The notes under the pieces: generated by a model
The model's database searches: none
Told to the model about the DNA's origin: nothing
The model's input: only the letters and a program-made list of their open reading frames with translations
Position numbers and translations under genes: made by a program
Shown: positions 53,159 through 61,320 of the stretch, piece by piece
Numbering within the stretch: the first letter of the stretch is position 1
How the letters are laid out: the number at the start of each line of letters is the position of its first letter
Source of the DNA: Streptomyces atratus
Lineage (GTDB): Bacteria; Actinomycetota; Actinomycetes; Streptomycetales; Streptomycetaceae
Direction of reading: 5' to 3'
Assembly: GCF_900119365.1 (NCBI RefSeq)
Contig: NZ_FPJO01000011.1
Span: 186,001-250,000, forward strand
DNA: 64,000 nt

Positions 53159-53187
53159 CGTACGGACGGACCGGACCGTTCCGTACG
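53159..53187. promoter_or_regulatory. Inverted repeat before the membrane-protein gene
   Basis: CGTACGGA (53159-53166) and TCCGTACG (53180-53187) are perfect complements with 13 bases between, ending 11 bases before the ATG. It could be an operator or block translation as an RNA hairpin. Confidence 0.55.
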
Positions 53188-53198
53188 ACCGTGTGGAC

Positions 53199-53675
53199 AT
53201 GACCCGTCCCTCCCCCTGCCCGCGGCCGGACCAGCAGTCCGGGCGGCGGCCGCATGCATCGCGTGCCGTGAACGGCTGCCTCGATGTGGTGCTCGGACTG
53301 CTGCTGGTCCTCCTGGAGGGGCTGATCTGTGCGGTCGCCACCGTCCAACTGGCCTTTTCGCGCACGGACCTCGGCGGCACGGAGACGGCGGGCCCGCCGC
53401 CGATGGACTGGGCACCCGTCCTCGTCCTCGGCGGGATCGCCGCGGTGATCTGCCTGTTCGGCGTCGTGCTGATCCGCGGCAACTGGCCCCGGGCGGGCGT
53501 GATCCAGCTGCTGGCGGCGCTGGTGCTGTGCGTGGTGACGGTGCAGGTCGGGCACGAGGACTACCGCCGTTCGCACCCGGCGCCCGCGCCCACTCCCTCG
53601 TACGATCCCGGCCGGGCCGGCCACCAGTGCCTCAGCGGCGGCGACGACCGCGAGTGCCGGGACTCCGGCGGCTGA
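53199..53675 (+). CDS. Three-helix membrane protein, unknown function
   Basis: A 158-residue protein with hydrophobic segments near residues 27-50 (LDVVLGLLLVLLEGLICAVA), 73-93 and 99-115, and a Pro/Asp/Ser-rich polar tail holding two cysteines (HQCLSGGDDRECRD). The ATG at 53199 is preferred over an in-frame GTG six bases upstream. No ribosome site is seen, so it may be leaderless. Its end overlaps the lipoprotein ORF on the other strand by 115 bases. I do not recognise a family. Confidence 0.65.
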   Translation: MTRPSPCPRPDQQSGRRPHASRAVNGCLDVVLGLLLVLLEGLICAVATVQLAFSRTDLGGTETAGPPPMDWAPVLVLGGIAAVICLFGVVLIRGNWPRAGVIQLLAALVLCVVTVQVGHEDYRRSHPAPAPTPSYDPGRAGHQCLSGGDDRECRDSGG

Positions 53676-53884
53676 CGGCAGGAGATCACGACCGTCGACC
53701 CCGACTCGCCGTGATCACCGCGGGCCGGCGGGCCCGCGGCGGGCGTGGGCGACGGGTGGTGCACCCGCTGCGCGGCCTTGCGGCCCAGCCGCTCGATCGG
53801 GTCCACCGACTGTGCGCAGCCGGTGGCGGTCAGGAGGGCACCGGCCACCAGCAGTCCGGCCAGCAGCCGGTGCGCGCCTCTCAT
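53561..53884 (-). pseudogene. Small lipoprotein ORF, probable truncated deacetylase-type N-terminus
   Basis: A 107-codon ORF starts with a lipoprotein signal (MRGAHRLLAGLLVAGALLTATGC) followed by AQSVDPIERLGRKAAQRV. That reads like the N-terminus of exported Streptomyces polysaccharide deacetylases. After about residue 70 the sequence loses meaning and simply mirrors the membrane gene on the opposite strand. Its ATG overlaps the deacetylase stop (ATGA). It is most likely a 3'-truncated paralogue, though the first part might still be made as a short lipoprotein. Confidence 0.45.
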
Positions 53885-54864
53885 ACGTAGTCCTCCAGTC
53901 GGGCCACGGCATAGCCCCGGTCCGTGACGGTCTTCATGACCGCCCGGACCAGGTCGGCCATGCTGCCGTCCCATTCCGCGCGGCCCCGGAAGTGCGTGAG
54001 GATGATGTCGCCGGGGTGCAGGTCCTCGTCCTCCTCGCGCCACTCCATGTGGTCCGGGAACGCCTCGGCGTTCCAGAGCGGCACGGCCTCGATCCCGCAG
54101 GACTTCGCGATGCGGAGCGTGTCCCCGTTGTAGTTGCCGAACGGCGGGCGGAAGAGTCTGGGCCGCTGCCCGAACTGCTTCTCGATGATCTCCTGCTCGT
54201 CGCAGATCTCGCGCTTCTGCTCGGCGTACGAGAGGCCGGGCAGATAGGGATGGTTGAGCGTGTGGTTGTTGAGGGTGACACCCAGCCGCTGCGCCTCGCC
54301 GAAGTACCCGTAGTTGTCGCTCACCTCGTAGTCGCTGAGGAACGCGCTGTACGGGATGTCCAGCTCGTCCATCATCTGCAACAGCTCGGGGTCCTTCTCG
54401 GAACCGTCGTCCATCGTCAGGAAGACGACGCGGTCCTTGGTCGGGACGGTGGTGAAGACCGGCGGCAGCGAGTCGTCGCCGCCCTCCACCTCGAAGCCCT
54501 CACGGGTGATGATGCGCGGCTTCACGGCGGGCGGCCGCGGTGCGATCAGCGGCGTCTTCTCCAGCCCCCACTTCTTGGCGAGCGCCGCCCGCACGGCCGG
54601 GCTGAACTTCGCGTTCTCATGGACGCCGGGGCCGCCCGGGTGCCCGGCGGCGGGGTCCGCGGCGGGTTCTCCGCCCGGGTGCCCGGCGGCCGGCCGGTCC
54701 CGGTGCTCGGTGTCGCTCGGCTGCCCGCCGGACCCGGAGGCGCAGCCGGAGCCGACCGCGGCGACCAGGAGCGCGGCCAGGACGGCGCAGGCGGGCCGGT
54801 GCCCGCCGGGGCCCCGCCCCCGTCCGGAATCGGGCGCGAACGATCTGCGCCGCTTCATAGTCAT
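53881..54864 (-). CDS. Polysaccharide deacetylase lipoprotein
   Basis: A 327-residue NodB-type (carbohydrate esterase 4) enzyme that removes acetyl groups from cell-wall or other glycans. Its signal ends in a lipobox (AAVGSGC). After a Pro/Gly/Asp-rich spacer the NodB domain (about 140-325) shows MDDG (catalytic Asp and metal Asp, here TMDDGS instead of TFDDGP), NNHTLNHPYL (the two metal-binding His) and RPPFGNYN. I chose the ATG at 54864 with AAGGA four bases upstream. A second ATG two codons later is possible. It is divergent from the methyltransferase gene. Confidence 0.87.
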   Translation of the reverse strand: MTMKRRRSFAPDSGRGRGPGGHRPACAVLAALLVAAVGSGCASGSGGQPSDTEHRDRPAAGHPGGEPAADPAAGHPGGPGVHENAKFSPAVRAALAKKWGLEKTPLIAPRPPAVKPRIITREGFEVEGGDDSLPPVFTTVPTKDRVVFLTMDDGSEKDPELLQMMDELDIPYSAFLSDYEVSDNYGYFGEAQRLGVTLNNHTLNHPYLPGLSYAEQKREICDEQEIIEKQFGQRPRLFRPPFGNYNGDTLRIAKSCGIEAVPLWNAEAFPDHMEWREEDEDLHPGDIILTHFRGRAEWDGSMADLVRAVMKTVTDRGYAVARLEDYV

Positions 54865-54973
54865 TTCTTCCTTTTGTCGTACAAGCTGCATGGCGCCGCA
54901 TCCTGCCAGCACGCGATCGACCTCCCGGCCCGACACCGCCGCCGGGCCCGCCGGTCTACCCGGCTGGCTCACA

Positions 54974-56227
54974 ATGGGGCGGGTGAACGCTCTCGCCCCG
55001 AACGACCCGTCCGCCGACGACCGGTCCGACGCCCCCGACCCGCTCGCCGCCTTCCTGGCCCTGCGCACCCCCGAGGGCGCCGCGCTCCTGGACGAGCTGC
55101 GGTCGTACGACCCCGCCCAGGAACTCGCCACCGCCACCCGGCTGCGCCGCACCCACCCGGCCGCCCTGGTGTCGGCGGCGCTGGGGCAGGCGCGGCTGCG
55201 GCAGCGGGCGGTGGCGAAGTTCGGCACCGAGGACGCGTACCGGATGTTCTTCACGCCCAACGGCGTCGAGCAGGCGACCCGTACGTCGGTGGCCGCCCAT
55301 CGAGCGCGGCGGTTCGCAAAGACGGGCGCGGTGCGCACGGTCGCCGACCTCTGCTGCGGGATCGGCGGCGACGCGATCGCGCTCGCGCGGGCGGGCATCT
55401 CGGTGCTCGCCGTGGACCGCGACCCGCTGACCGCCGAGGTGGCCCGCGCCAACGCCGCCGCGCTCGGGCTGGACGAGCTGATCGAGGTGCGGTGCGCCGA
55501 TGTCGCCGAGATCGACACCGCGCCGTACGACGCGGTCTTCGTCGACCCGGCCCGGCGCGGCGGCAGGGGCAGGATCTTCGACCCCGAGGCGTACTCGCCG
55601 CCGCTCTCCTGGGCGACCGGTGCCGCGCTCGCGGCCCCCCGCGCCGCGCTGAAGATCGCTCCGGGCATCCCGCACGAGGCGATCCCGGCGCAGGCGGAGG
55701 CCGAGTGGATCTCGGACGGCGGGGACGTGAAGGAGGCGGTGCTCTGGTTCGGCGAGGGCTTCGCGGCCGGTTCGTACCGCGCCACCGTGCTCCCGGCCGG
55801 GGCCACCCTGTGGTCCGGGGCCCCGCTGCCCGCCGCGCCCGTCGGCCCGGTCGGCCGCTATCTGTACGAGCCGGACGGCGCCGTCATCCGCGCCCATCTG
55901 GTCGCCGACATCGTCGCGCGGTGCGAGGGCCGGCTGATCGACGAGACCATCGCGTACATCACGGGCGACCGGCCGTACGAGTCCCCGTACACCTCCGGGT
56001 ACGAGATCACCGACGAGTTGCCCTTCAACATGAAGAAGCTGAAGGCGCTGCTGCGGGAGCGGAAGGTGGGCGTACTGACCGTCAAGAAGCGCGGCTCGGC
56101 GGTCGAACCGGAGGAGCTGCGACGCCGGATGAAGCTCCAGGGGCCGAACTCCGCGACGGTCTTCCTGACCCGGGTGGCCGGAGCGCCGACGATGCTGATC
56201 GGCCACCCGCTGACCGGCCCGGCCTGA
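54974..56227 (+). CDS. Class I SAM-dependent methyltransferase with THUMP-like domain
   Basis: A 417-residue putative RNA methyltransferase. An N-terminal helical region precedes the SAM site (VADLCCGIGGDAIALARAGI, about residues 125-144) and motif VFVDPARRGGRG (catalytic DPPxR-like). A THUMP-like C-terminal segment (ITDELPFNMKKLKALLRER, GVLTVKKRG) follows. The family is found across actinobacteria, is thought to act on RNA, and the target is unknown. The ATG at 54974 lacks a clear ribosome site; a GTG nine bases on is in frame. Confidence 0.85.
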   Translation: MGRVNALAPNDPSADDRSDAPDPLAAFLALRTPEGAALLDELRSYDPAQELATATRLRRTHPAALVSAALGQARLRQRAVAKFGTEDAYRMFFTPNGVEQATRTSVAAHRARRFAKTGAVRTVADLCCGIGGDAIALARAGISVLAVDRDPLTAEVARANAAALGLDELIEVRCADVAEIDTAPYDAVFVDPARRGGRGRIFDPEAYSPPLSWATGAALAAPRAALKIAPGIPHEAIPAQAEAEWISDGGDVKEAVLWFGEGFAAGSYRATVLPAGATLWSGAPLPAAPVGPVGRYLYEPDGAVIRAHLVADIVARCEGRLIDETIAYITGDRPYESPYTSGYEITDELPFNMKKLKALLRERKVGVLTVKKRGSAVEPEELRRRMKLQGPNSATVFLTRVAGAPTMLIGHPLTGPA

Positions 56228-56243
56228 GGCGCCGGACGGCCGG

Positions 56244-56609
56244 TCAGGCGAGGTCGGTCAGATCCTCCGCGTACACCTGCGAGAGCGGCTGGGGGCCCAC
56301 GTACTGCTGGCAGTTGCACTGCCCGGACTCGAAGCGGACCGGCTTCTTGGACTCGTCCCAGGCCGTCGGCACCTCGACCCGCTCATGGCACTTGCCCTGC
56401 TTGTCGTGCTTGGCGAGATGGTGTGTGCAGCCGCAGACCGGCTCCGGCGGCCTGTTCGCCGCTTCGAGGGCCAGCCGCTCCTGCCGGGAGGCCTCCAGCA
56501 GTTCCAGCTTGCGGTCGTGCCGATTGCGCAGTGCTGTACGGACGTTGTCGACGGCCCATCCGAAGCCGCCCGTCCAGAAGATGATGAGCACCCACCAGTA
56601 CCACTCCAT
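56244..56609 (-). CDS. Small membrane protein with Cys/His-rich tail
   Basis: A 121-residue protein with one N-terminal transmembrane helix (MEWYWWVLIIFWTGGFGWAV). A helical basic segment (LRNRHDRKLELLEASRQERL) and a C-terminal half with Cys and His pairs follow (VCGCTHHLAKHDKQGKC, then QCNCQQY). The cysteine spacing suggests a metal site. It is conserved in Streptomyces in my recollection but has no named function that I know. It is convergent with the methyltransferase gene. Confidence 0.75.
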   Translation of the reverse strand: MEWYWWVLIIFWTGGFGWAVDNVRTALRNRHDRKLELLEASRQERLALEAANRPPEPVCGCTHHLAKHDKQGKCHERVEVPTAWDESKKPVRFESGQCNCQQYVGPQPLSQVYAEDLTDLA

Positions 56610-56659
56610 GTCGCCCTCCCCCGGCGTGACCCATGTGTCCTGTCAGGATAGGTCCGCGG

Positions 56660-57325
56660 TCAGCGGTGGGCACCGCCCCCGGCGGAGAACAGCGGCTCCG
56701 CAGCGGGCGCCCCGGCCAGTACCCGCAGCACCCAGCGCCGGTGGGCGAACGCCTTGACGAGGCCGATGAGTCCGACGATCCAGCCGGTCAGCCCCAGCCC
56801 CATGACCAGGACGGCCAGACCGTACGCGTTTCCTTCCAGCACGCCGCTGGCCGGGACGGCGAAGCAGGCGTACAGCCCGGCCGCGCAGAGCGCGAAGGAC
56901 ATCAGCAGCCAGGCGAGCGAGGCGCCCGGCATCCGCAGGGCCGCGTCGCGTGCCGGATCGCGGTCCAAGCCGCCCCAGGCGTCGAGCAGCCGGCGGATCC
57001 CGCGGTCGCGGCGCAGGCCGACGACGACGAGGACGACCGCGGGCACCACACAGCCGACGCCCATGGCTGCGAGGACCACACCGATCGCGGCGCTGATGAC
57101 GTCGTAGGACTCCTCGAAGGTGATCAGCGCCGTGCCCACCAGCAGCCAGCCGAGCGCGCAGAGCGCTCCCCACAGCCACAGCATCGCCAGTCGGCCCGGT
57201 GACACATGCGCCTTCACCAACGCGCCGAGCACCGCGGCCCGGTCGGTCAGCAGGGCCTCCCGGTCGGGCCAGGAACGTATCTCCACGGGCGGTGGCGGTG
57301 GCGGCAGTTGTGCGCGGCGAGACAT
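56660..57325 (-). CDS. Multi-helix membrane protein, unknown function
   Basis: A 221-residue protein. A Pro-rich head (PPPPPPVEI, residues 8-16) is followed by a helical region, then four hydrophobic segments (about 48-68, 78-106, 138-160, 166-192) and a basic/Ala-rich tail. The ATG at 57325 is the only good start before the hydrophobic part. It lies upstream of the Cys/His-rich small membrane gene on the same strand. No family recognised. Confidence 0.72.
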   Translation of the reverse strand: MSRRAQLPPPPPPVEIRSWPDREALLTDRAAVLGALVKAHVSPGRLAMLWLWGALCALGWLLVGTALITFEESYDVISAAIGVVLAAMGVGCVVPAVVLVVVGLRRDRGIRRLLDAWGGLDRDPARDAALRMPGASLAWLLMSFALCAAGLYACFAVPASGVLEGNAYGLAVLVMGLGLTGWIVGLIGLVKAFAHRRWVLRVLAGAPAAEPLFSAGGGAHR

Positions 57326-57384
57326 GGGGCAGACCCTACCGACCGCGCGGGGGAGGTCGGTTCGGGCGTTGCGCACCGCCTCCA

Positions 57385-57534
57385 GGAGGTGGGAGTGGGC
57401 CCCGCCGTCTCCAGCATGACGCCCGCCTTCGTGATCTCCTCGAACAGGGCGCCCATGCGCTGGTCGAACTCGGGGTCCGGGGCGTCGAAGGGGTTCTGCT
57501 CGTCGATACGGATCAGTGACATGAAGCGCGGCAT
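57385..57534 (-). pseudogene. YCII-domain gene remnant
   Basis: From the ATG at 57534 the reading frame begins MPRFMSLIRIDEQNPFDAP and continues through EEITKAGVMLETAG, the start of a YCII/DGPF-type protein. Homology then stops abruptly and the frame ends in Pro/Arg-rich nonsense inside the next gene. The family's central and C-terminal parts are missing. It is a truncated remnant between the MFS gene and the membrane-protein gene. Confidence 0.6.
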
Positions 57535-57575
57535 GGTGACACCCAGGTCGGACGGGCGGGGGCTTTCCCCGCCTC

Positions 57576-59084
57576 TCACCCCTGCGTCGAACGGGGCCCG
57601 GCCGGATCGACAGTTCCCTGGAAACTCTTCTGAGAAATTTCCGGCCCGGCCACCGGAGCGGTCTCCGGGCCGGCCTCCGGAGCCCCCGCCGCAGCCGCCC
57701 GCCCCCGTCCCGGGAGCAGCACCAGGGCCACCAGTGCCGCGACGGTGAGCAGCCCGGCACAGACCCAGAACGCCGCCGAGTACCCGGCCGCCAGGTCGGC
57801 CGGACGGTTTCCGTCGCCGGTGACCCGGGCGGCGACGGTGACCAGGACCGCGAGCCCCAGCGAGCCGCCCACCTGACGGGAGCTGTTCAACAGCCCGGAG
57901 GCCATGCCCGTCTCCTCGGGCGCCACATCGGTCGTGGCCGCCGTGCCGAGCGGTACGAAGCACATCCCGATGCCGATGCTGCAGACCAGCGACGGGCCGA
58001 GGATCGAGTACAGGAAGCCGCCGTCCGCCTCCGCCGTCACCGCGAATCCGGCCAGGCCGAGCGCGGCCAGGAAGCCGCCGAGCGCCAGCAGCCGTCCGGT
58101 GCCGAGCGCCGCGACCGTACGGGTGGCGACGAGCGAGCCGGCGACGACGCCCGCCGAGAACGGCAGGAAGGCGACACCGGCGGCGGTCGGCCCGTAGTCG
58201 AGCACCTGCTGCATGTAGAGCGAGACGAAGTAGAACGCGGCGAACTGCCCGGAGCTCAGCAGCAGGCAGACGACATTGGCGGTCAGCACCGGCCGCCCCC
58301 TCAGCAGCCCGGGACGGAGCAGCGGAGTGCGGGCCCGCAGCTCGACGACGACGAAGACGGTCAGCAGCAGCACGGCGGCGCCGAGCGTGCCCAGCGTCCG
58401 GGCCGACCCCCATGCGTCGGTCGATGTCCGTACGAGTCCGAGGACCAGCAGCGTCGTGCCCGCGGTGGCCAGCAGCGCTCCGGCCACATCGAGCCGGCCG
58501 TTGGTGCGGGCCGGCTCGCCCCGCAGTCCGCTGCGCACGGCCCCCACCAGCGCGAACCCCACGATCGGCCCATTCACCAGCATCACCGCGCGCCAGCCCG
58601 CCGCATCGGTGAGCACCCCGCCCGCGAGCACCCCGACCGCGCCGCCCGCCGCCCCCGCCATGCCCCACAGCCCCAGGGCGCGGGAACGGGCGGGCCCGGC
58701 CGGGAAGGCCAGGGCGATCAGGGCGAAGGCGACCGGGGCGAGCGCGGCGGCGCCGATCCCCTGCACCGCCCGCGCGGCGATCAGCCCGCCCGGCGACCGG
58801 GCGAGCCCGCCCGCCAGGCTCGCCGCGCCGAACAGCACCAGGCCCGCCGTCAGGATCCGGCGGCTGCCGAACAGGTCGGCGAGCCGCCCGCCGAGCATCA
58901 GCAGCCCGCCGAAGGCCAGTGCGTAGGCGTTCACCACCCACAGCAGCCCCTGGGGCGTGAAGCCGAGATCGCCGCGCATGTCCGGCAGCGCGACGTTCAC
59001 CACGGACATGTCCAGCGCCACCATGAACTGCACGGTGAGAGCCACCGACAGCAGCCAGCGCGTATGTCGTGACTGATCGCTCAC
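57576..59084 (-). CDS. MFS drug exporter, DHA2 type (14 helices)
   Basis: A 502-residue proton-driven efflux pump of the EmrB/QacA group. Markers are LDMSVVNVALPDM in helix 1 (motif D1), GGRLADLFGSRRIL (motif A) and RAVQGIGAAALAP (motif B), and the length suits 14 helices. The C-terminal tail is Pro/Ala-rich. It is divergent from a TetR-type regulator across 114 bases with a perfect palindrome, the usual repressor-pump pair. The substrates are not readable. Confidence 0.93.
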   Translation of the reverse strand: MSDQSRHTRWLLSVALTVQFMVALDMSVVNVALPDMRGDLGFTPQGLLWVVNAYALAFGGLLMLGGRLADLFGSRRILTAGLVLFGAASLAGGLARSPGGLIAARAVQGIGAAALAPVAFALIALAFPAGPARSRALGLWGMAGAAGGAVGVLAGGVLTDAAGWRAVMLVNGPIVGFALVGAVRSGLRGEPARTNGRLDVAGALLATAGTTLLVLGLVRTSTDAWGSARTLGTLGAAVLLLTVFVVVELRARTPLLRPGLLRGRPVLTANVVCLLLSSGQFAAFYFVSLYMQQVLDYGPTAAGVAFLPFSAGVVAGSLVATRTVAALGTGRLLALGGFLAALGLAGFAVTAEADGGFLYSILGPSLVCSIGIGMCFVPLGTAATTDVAPEETGMASGLLNSSRQVGGSLGLAVLVTVAARVTGDGNRPADLAAGYSAAFWVCAGLLTVAALVALVLLPGRGRAAAAGAPEAGPETAPVAGPEISQKSFQGTVDPAGPRSTQG

Positions 59085-59124
59085 GACGTTTCCCTTCCCT
59101 CGCGGTCATTCGGTCGAGTCATTA

Positions 59125-59138
59125 CTATACGCGTATAG
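59125..59138. promoter_or_regulatory. Perfect 14-bp palindrome between exporter and regulator genes
   Basis: CTATACGCGTATAG reads the same on both strands, in an A/T-rich island between the divergent MFS and TetR genes. It is the likely operator of the TetR-family protein and overlaps TATAC-type -10 sequences on both strands. Confidence 0.75.
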
Positions 59139-59198
59139 AAATTACGTGCGAGGGGCCCGGGAAGGAGCGGGAGCAGTGGTACGGGAGACAATGCCGAG

Positions 59199-59936
59199 GT
59201 GGCAGGGACCGAGAAGAAGCAGGCACCGGCGAAGAAGGCACCCATAAAGAAGGCGCCTGCGAAGAAGCAGGCGCCTGAGAAGCGGTCCGTGGGGCGGCCA
59301 CGCAGGCTCGACCCGGACGCGATGGTCGCCACCGCGCGCCGCATCATCGAGGAAGAGGGCGTGGACGCCCTGAGCATGCGGCGGGTGGCGAAAGAACTCG
59401 GCTCCACCCCGATGGCGCTCTACCACTACGTGCAGGACAAGGACGAGCTGCTGATGCTCACCCTGTCGGGCACCGCGGCCGCCTTCCCCCGGCCCGAGCT
59501 GCCCGAGGACCCGCGCGAACGGCTGCTCGCCGTGGCCGTGCACTTGCACGGCGTCCTGGCCCGGCTCCCGTGGGTGCTGGACATCCTGGCGCTGGGCGAA
59601 CTGACCGACAAGAACGCGCTGTGGATGGTCGAGGAGATCATCGACTCGGCGCTCGCCTGCGGCCTCTCCCCCGCCCAGGCGGTACGCGCGTACCGGACGA
59701 TCTGGAGTTATGTCTACGGCGACCTGGTCTTCCGCCGGGCAGCCGAACGCCGCACGCAGAACCCGCCGAACAAGCGTTGGTTCCCCGAGATGGTGACCGA
59801 AGAGGACGCGGCGACGCTGCCCCGGCTCGCCGCGATCAAGGACGAGTGGCGGGCGTACGCCGCCGACTACGAGGTGGCGGACGAACTGGACGCGATCGTC
59901 CGGGGACTGATCGAGCGGGGAACCGCCGTCGGCTGA
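59199..59936 (+). CDS. TetR-family regulator with Lys/Ala/Pro-rich N-terminal tail
   Basis: A 245-residue repressor. Residues 33-80 form the TetR helix-turn-helix (MVATARRIIEEEGVDALSMRRVA, then STPMALYHYVQDKDEL). The rest is the TetR-C ligand domain (LPWVLDILALG). Unusually, the first 28 residues repeat a histone-H1-like pattern (KKQAPAKKAPIKKAPAKK). It starts with GTG. It probably represses the divergent exporter through the palindrome at 59125. Confidence 0.92.
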   Translation: MAGTEKKQAPAKKAPIKKAPAKKQAPEKRSVGRPRRLDPDAMVATARRIIEEEGVDALSMRRVAKELGSTPMALYHYVQDKDELLMLTLSGTAAAFPRPELPEDPRERLLAVAVHLHGVLARLPWVLDILALGELTDKNALWMVEEIIDSALACGLSPAQAVRAYRTIWSYVYGDLVFRRAAERRTQNPPNKRWFPEMVTEEDAATLPRLAAIKDEWRAYAADYEVADELDAIVRGLIERGTAVG

Positions 59937-59944
59937 GGAGCCGG

Positions 59945-60223
59945 TCAGCCGGTGACGGGTCCGCCGTCCCCCAGCGACTCGAAGCGCCAGCGGTGCACCG
60001 GGCGGGTGATCAACTCGGCGTCCGGCTCGGGGATTTCGGGCAGCTCGTCGCCGTACTCCCCCGCCCACCAGGTGATGACCAGGACCCGGTCCTGCGGGGC
60101 GCGCAGCAGCTCGCGGCGGAGCGGCTCCCGGGCAAGCTCGGCCGAACGGGCCCGCGCCCACTCCAGGAGTTCGGCGCCCCGGCCCGCCACGGCACGGGCC
60201 TCCCACATGAGTGCGACGGTCAT
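59945..60223 (-). CDS. Antibiotic-biosynthesis-monooxygenase-like small protein
   Basis: A 92-residue protein beginning MTVALMWEARAVAGRGAEL, with a predicted dimeric alpha/beta barrel (LVITWWAGEYGDELPEIPEP, RPVHRWRFESL). Its ATG overlaps the tsaD stop by four bases (ATGA), so it is the last gene of the t6A operon by translation coupling. The function is unknown and any monooxygenase role is family-level inference. It is convergent with the TetR gene. Confidence 0.75.
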   Translation of the reverse strand: MTVALMWEARAVAGRGAELLEWARARSAELAREPLRRELLRAPQDRVLVITWWAGEYGDELPEIPEPDAELITRPVHRWRFESLGDGGPVTG

Positions 60224-61320
60224 GAGTAGAGGTTGTCCTTGCTGATCTCGTGGACGTGGTCGTGGTCGTGCGCCAAGGCGCCCGGCACATGGGTGTCGGT
60301 CACCGGCAGCGAGGAGTCCGCGGACAGTTCCAGGTCCGAGGCCGGCCGGTTGCGGGCGACCATCTCCGCGCCCAGCGCCGCGACCATCGCGCCGTTGTCC
60401 GTGCACAGCCCGGGGCGCGGCACCCGCAGCCGGATGCCGGCCCGCTCGCACCGCTCCTCGGCCAGCGCCCGCAGCCGCGAGTTGGCCGCGACACCGCCGC
60501 CGATCATCAGGTGGTCGACGCCCTCGTCCTTGCAGGCCCGGACGGCCTTGCGGGTGAGCACGTCCACCACGGCCTCCTGGAAGGACGCCGCCACGTCCCG
60601 TACCGGCACCTCCTCGCCCGCCGCCCGCTTGGCCTCGATCCAGCGGGCCACCGAGGTCTTCAGGCCCGAGAAGGAGAAGTCGTAGGCGGGATCGCGCGAA
60701 CCGGTGAGCCCGCGCGGGAACGCGATCGCGGCCGGGTCGCCCTCCTTCGCAAGCCGGTCGATGACCGGGCCGCCGGGGAAGCCGAGGTCCAGCACCCGGG
60801 CGATCTTGTCGAAAGCCTCGCCCGCCGCGTCGTCGATGGTCGCGCCCAGCGGCCGTACGTCATTGGTGATGTCCGGCGCGAGCAGCAGCGAGGAGTGGCC
60901 GCCGCTGACCAGCAGCGCCATCGTCGGCTCGGGCAGCGGGCCGTGCTCCAGCTGGTCCACGCAGATGTGCGAGGCGAGGTGGTTCACCCCGTAGAGCGGC
61001 TTGTTCAGCGCGTACGCGTACGCCTTCGCCGCCGATACACCGACCAGCAGCGCGCCCGCGAGCCCGGGGCCCGCGGTGACGGAGATGCCGTCGAGGTCGC
61101 GGGCGCTGATCCCGGCCTCCTTCAGGGCGCGCTCGATGGTGGGGACCATCGCCTCCAGATGGGCGCGGGAGGCGATCTCCGGGACGACGCCGCCGAAGCG
61201 GGCGTGCGTGTCGACGCTGGACGCGACGGCGTCGGCGAGCAGCGTCGTACCCCGGACGATGCCGACGCCGGTCTCGTCGCAGGAGGTCTCGATGCCGAGT
61301 ACGAGCGGTTCGTCAGCCAT
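60220..61320 (-). CDS. tsaD: tRNA N6-threonylcarbamoyladenosine transferase TsaD
   Basis: TsaD transfers the threonylcarbamoyl group to A37 of ANN-reading tRNAs with TsaB and TsaE. The 366-residue protein has the ASKHA fold: LGIETSCDETGVGIV at the start, HLASHI (iron-binding His pair), GGHSSLLL, and IGGGVAANSRLR near the C-terminus. Its ATG overlaps the rimI stop by one base, and the downstream ABM-like gene overlaps its own stop. Length is normal. Confidence 0.96.
   Translation of the reverse strand: MADEPLVLGIETSCDETGVGIVRGTTLLADAVASSVDTHARFGGVVPEIASRAHLEAMVPTIERALKEAGISARDLDGISVTAGPGLAGALLVGVSAAKAYAYALNKPLYGVNHLASHICVDQLEHGPLPEPTMALLVSGGHSSLLLAPDITNDVRPLGATIDDAAGEAFDKIARVLDLGFPGGPVIDRLAKEGDPAAIAFPRGLTGSRDPAYDFSFSGLKTSVARWIEAKRAAGEEVPVRDVAASFQEAVVDVLTRKAVRACKDEGVDHLMIGGGVAANSRLRALAEERCERAGIRLRVPRPGLCTDNGAMVAALGAEMVARNRPASDLELSADSSLPVTDTHVPGALAHDHDHVHEISKDNLYS

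Larger units (their letters stand above)
52871..53198. promoter_or_regulatory. groES / membrane-protein divergent region
   Basis: The 328-base gap carries two CIRCE operators near groES, a triplicated 12-bp repeat and a separate inverted repeat near the divergent membrane-protein gene. No gene is seen in it. Confidence 0.75.
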
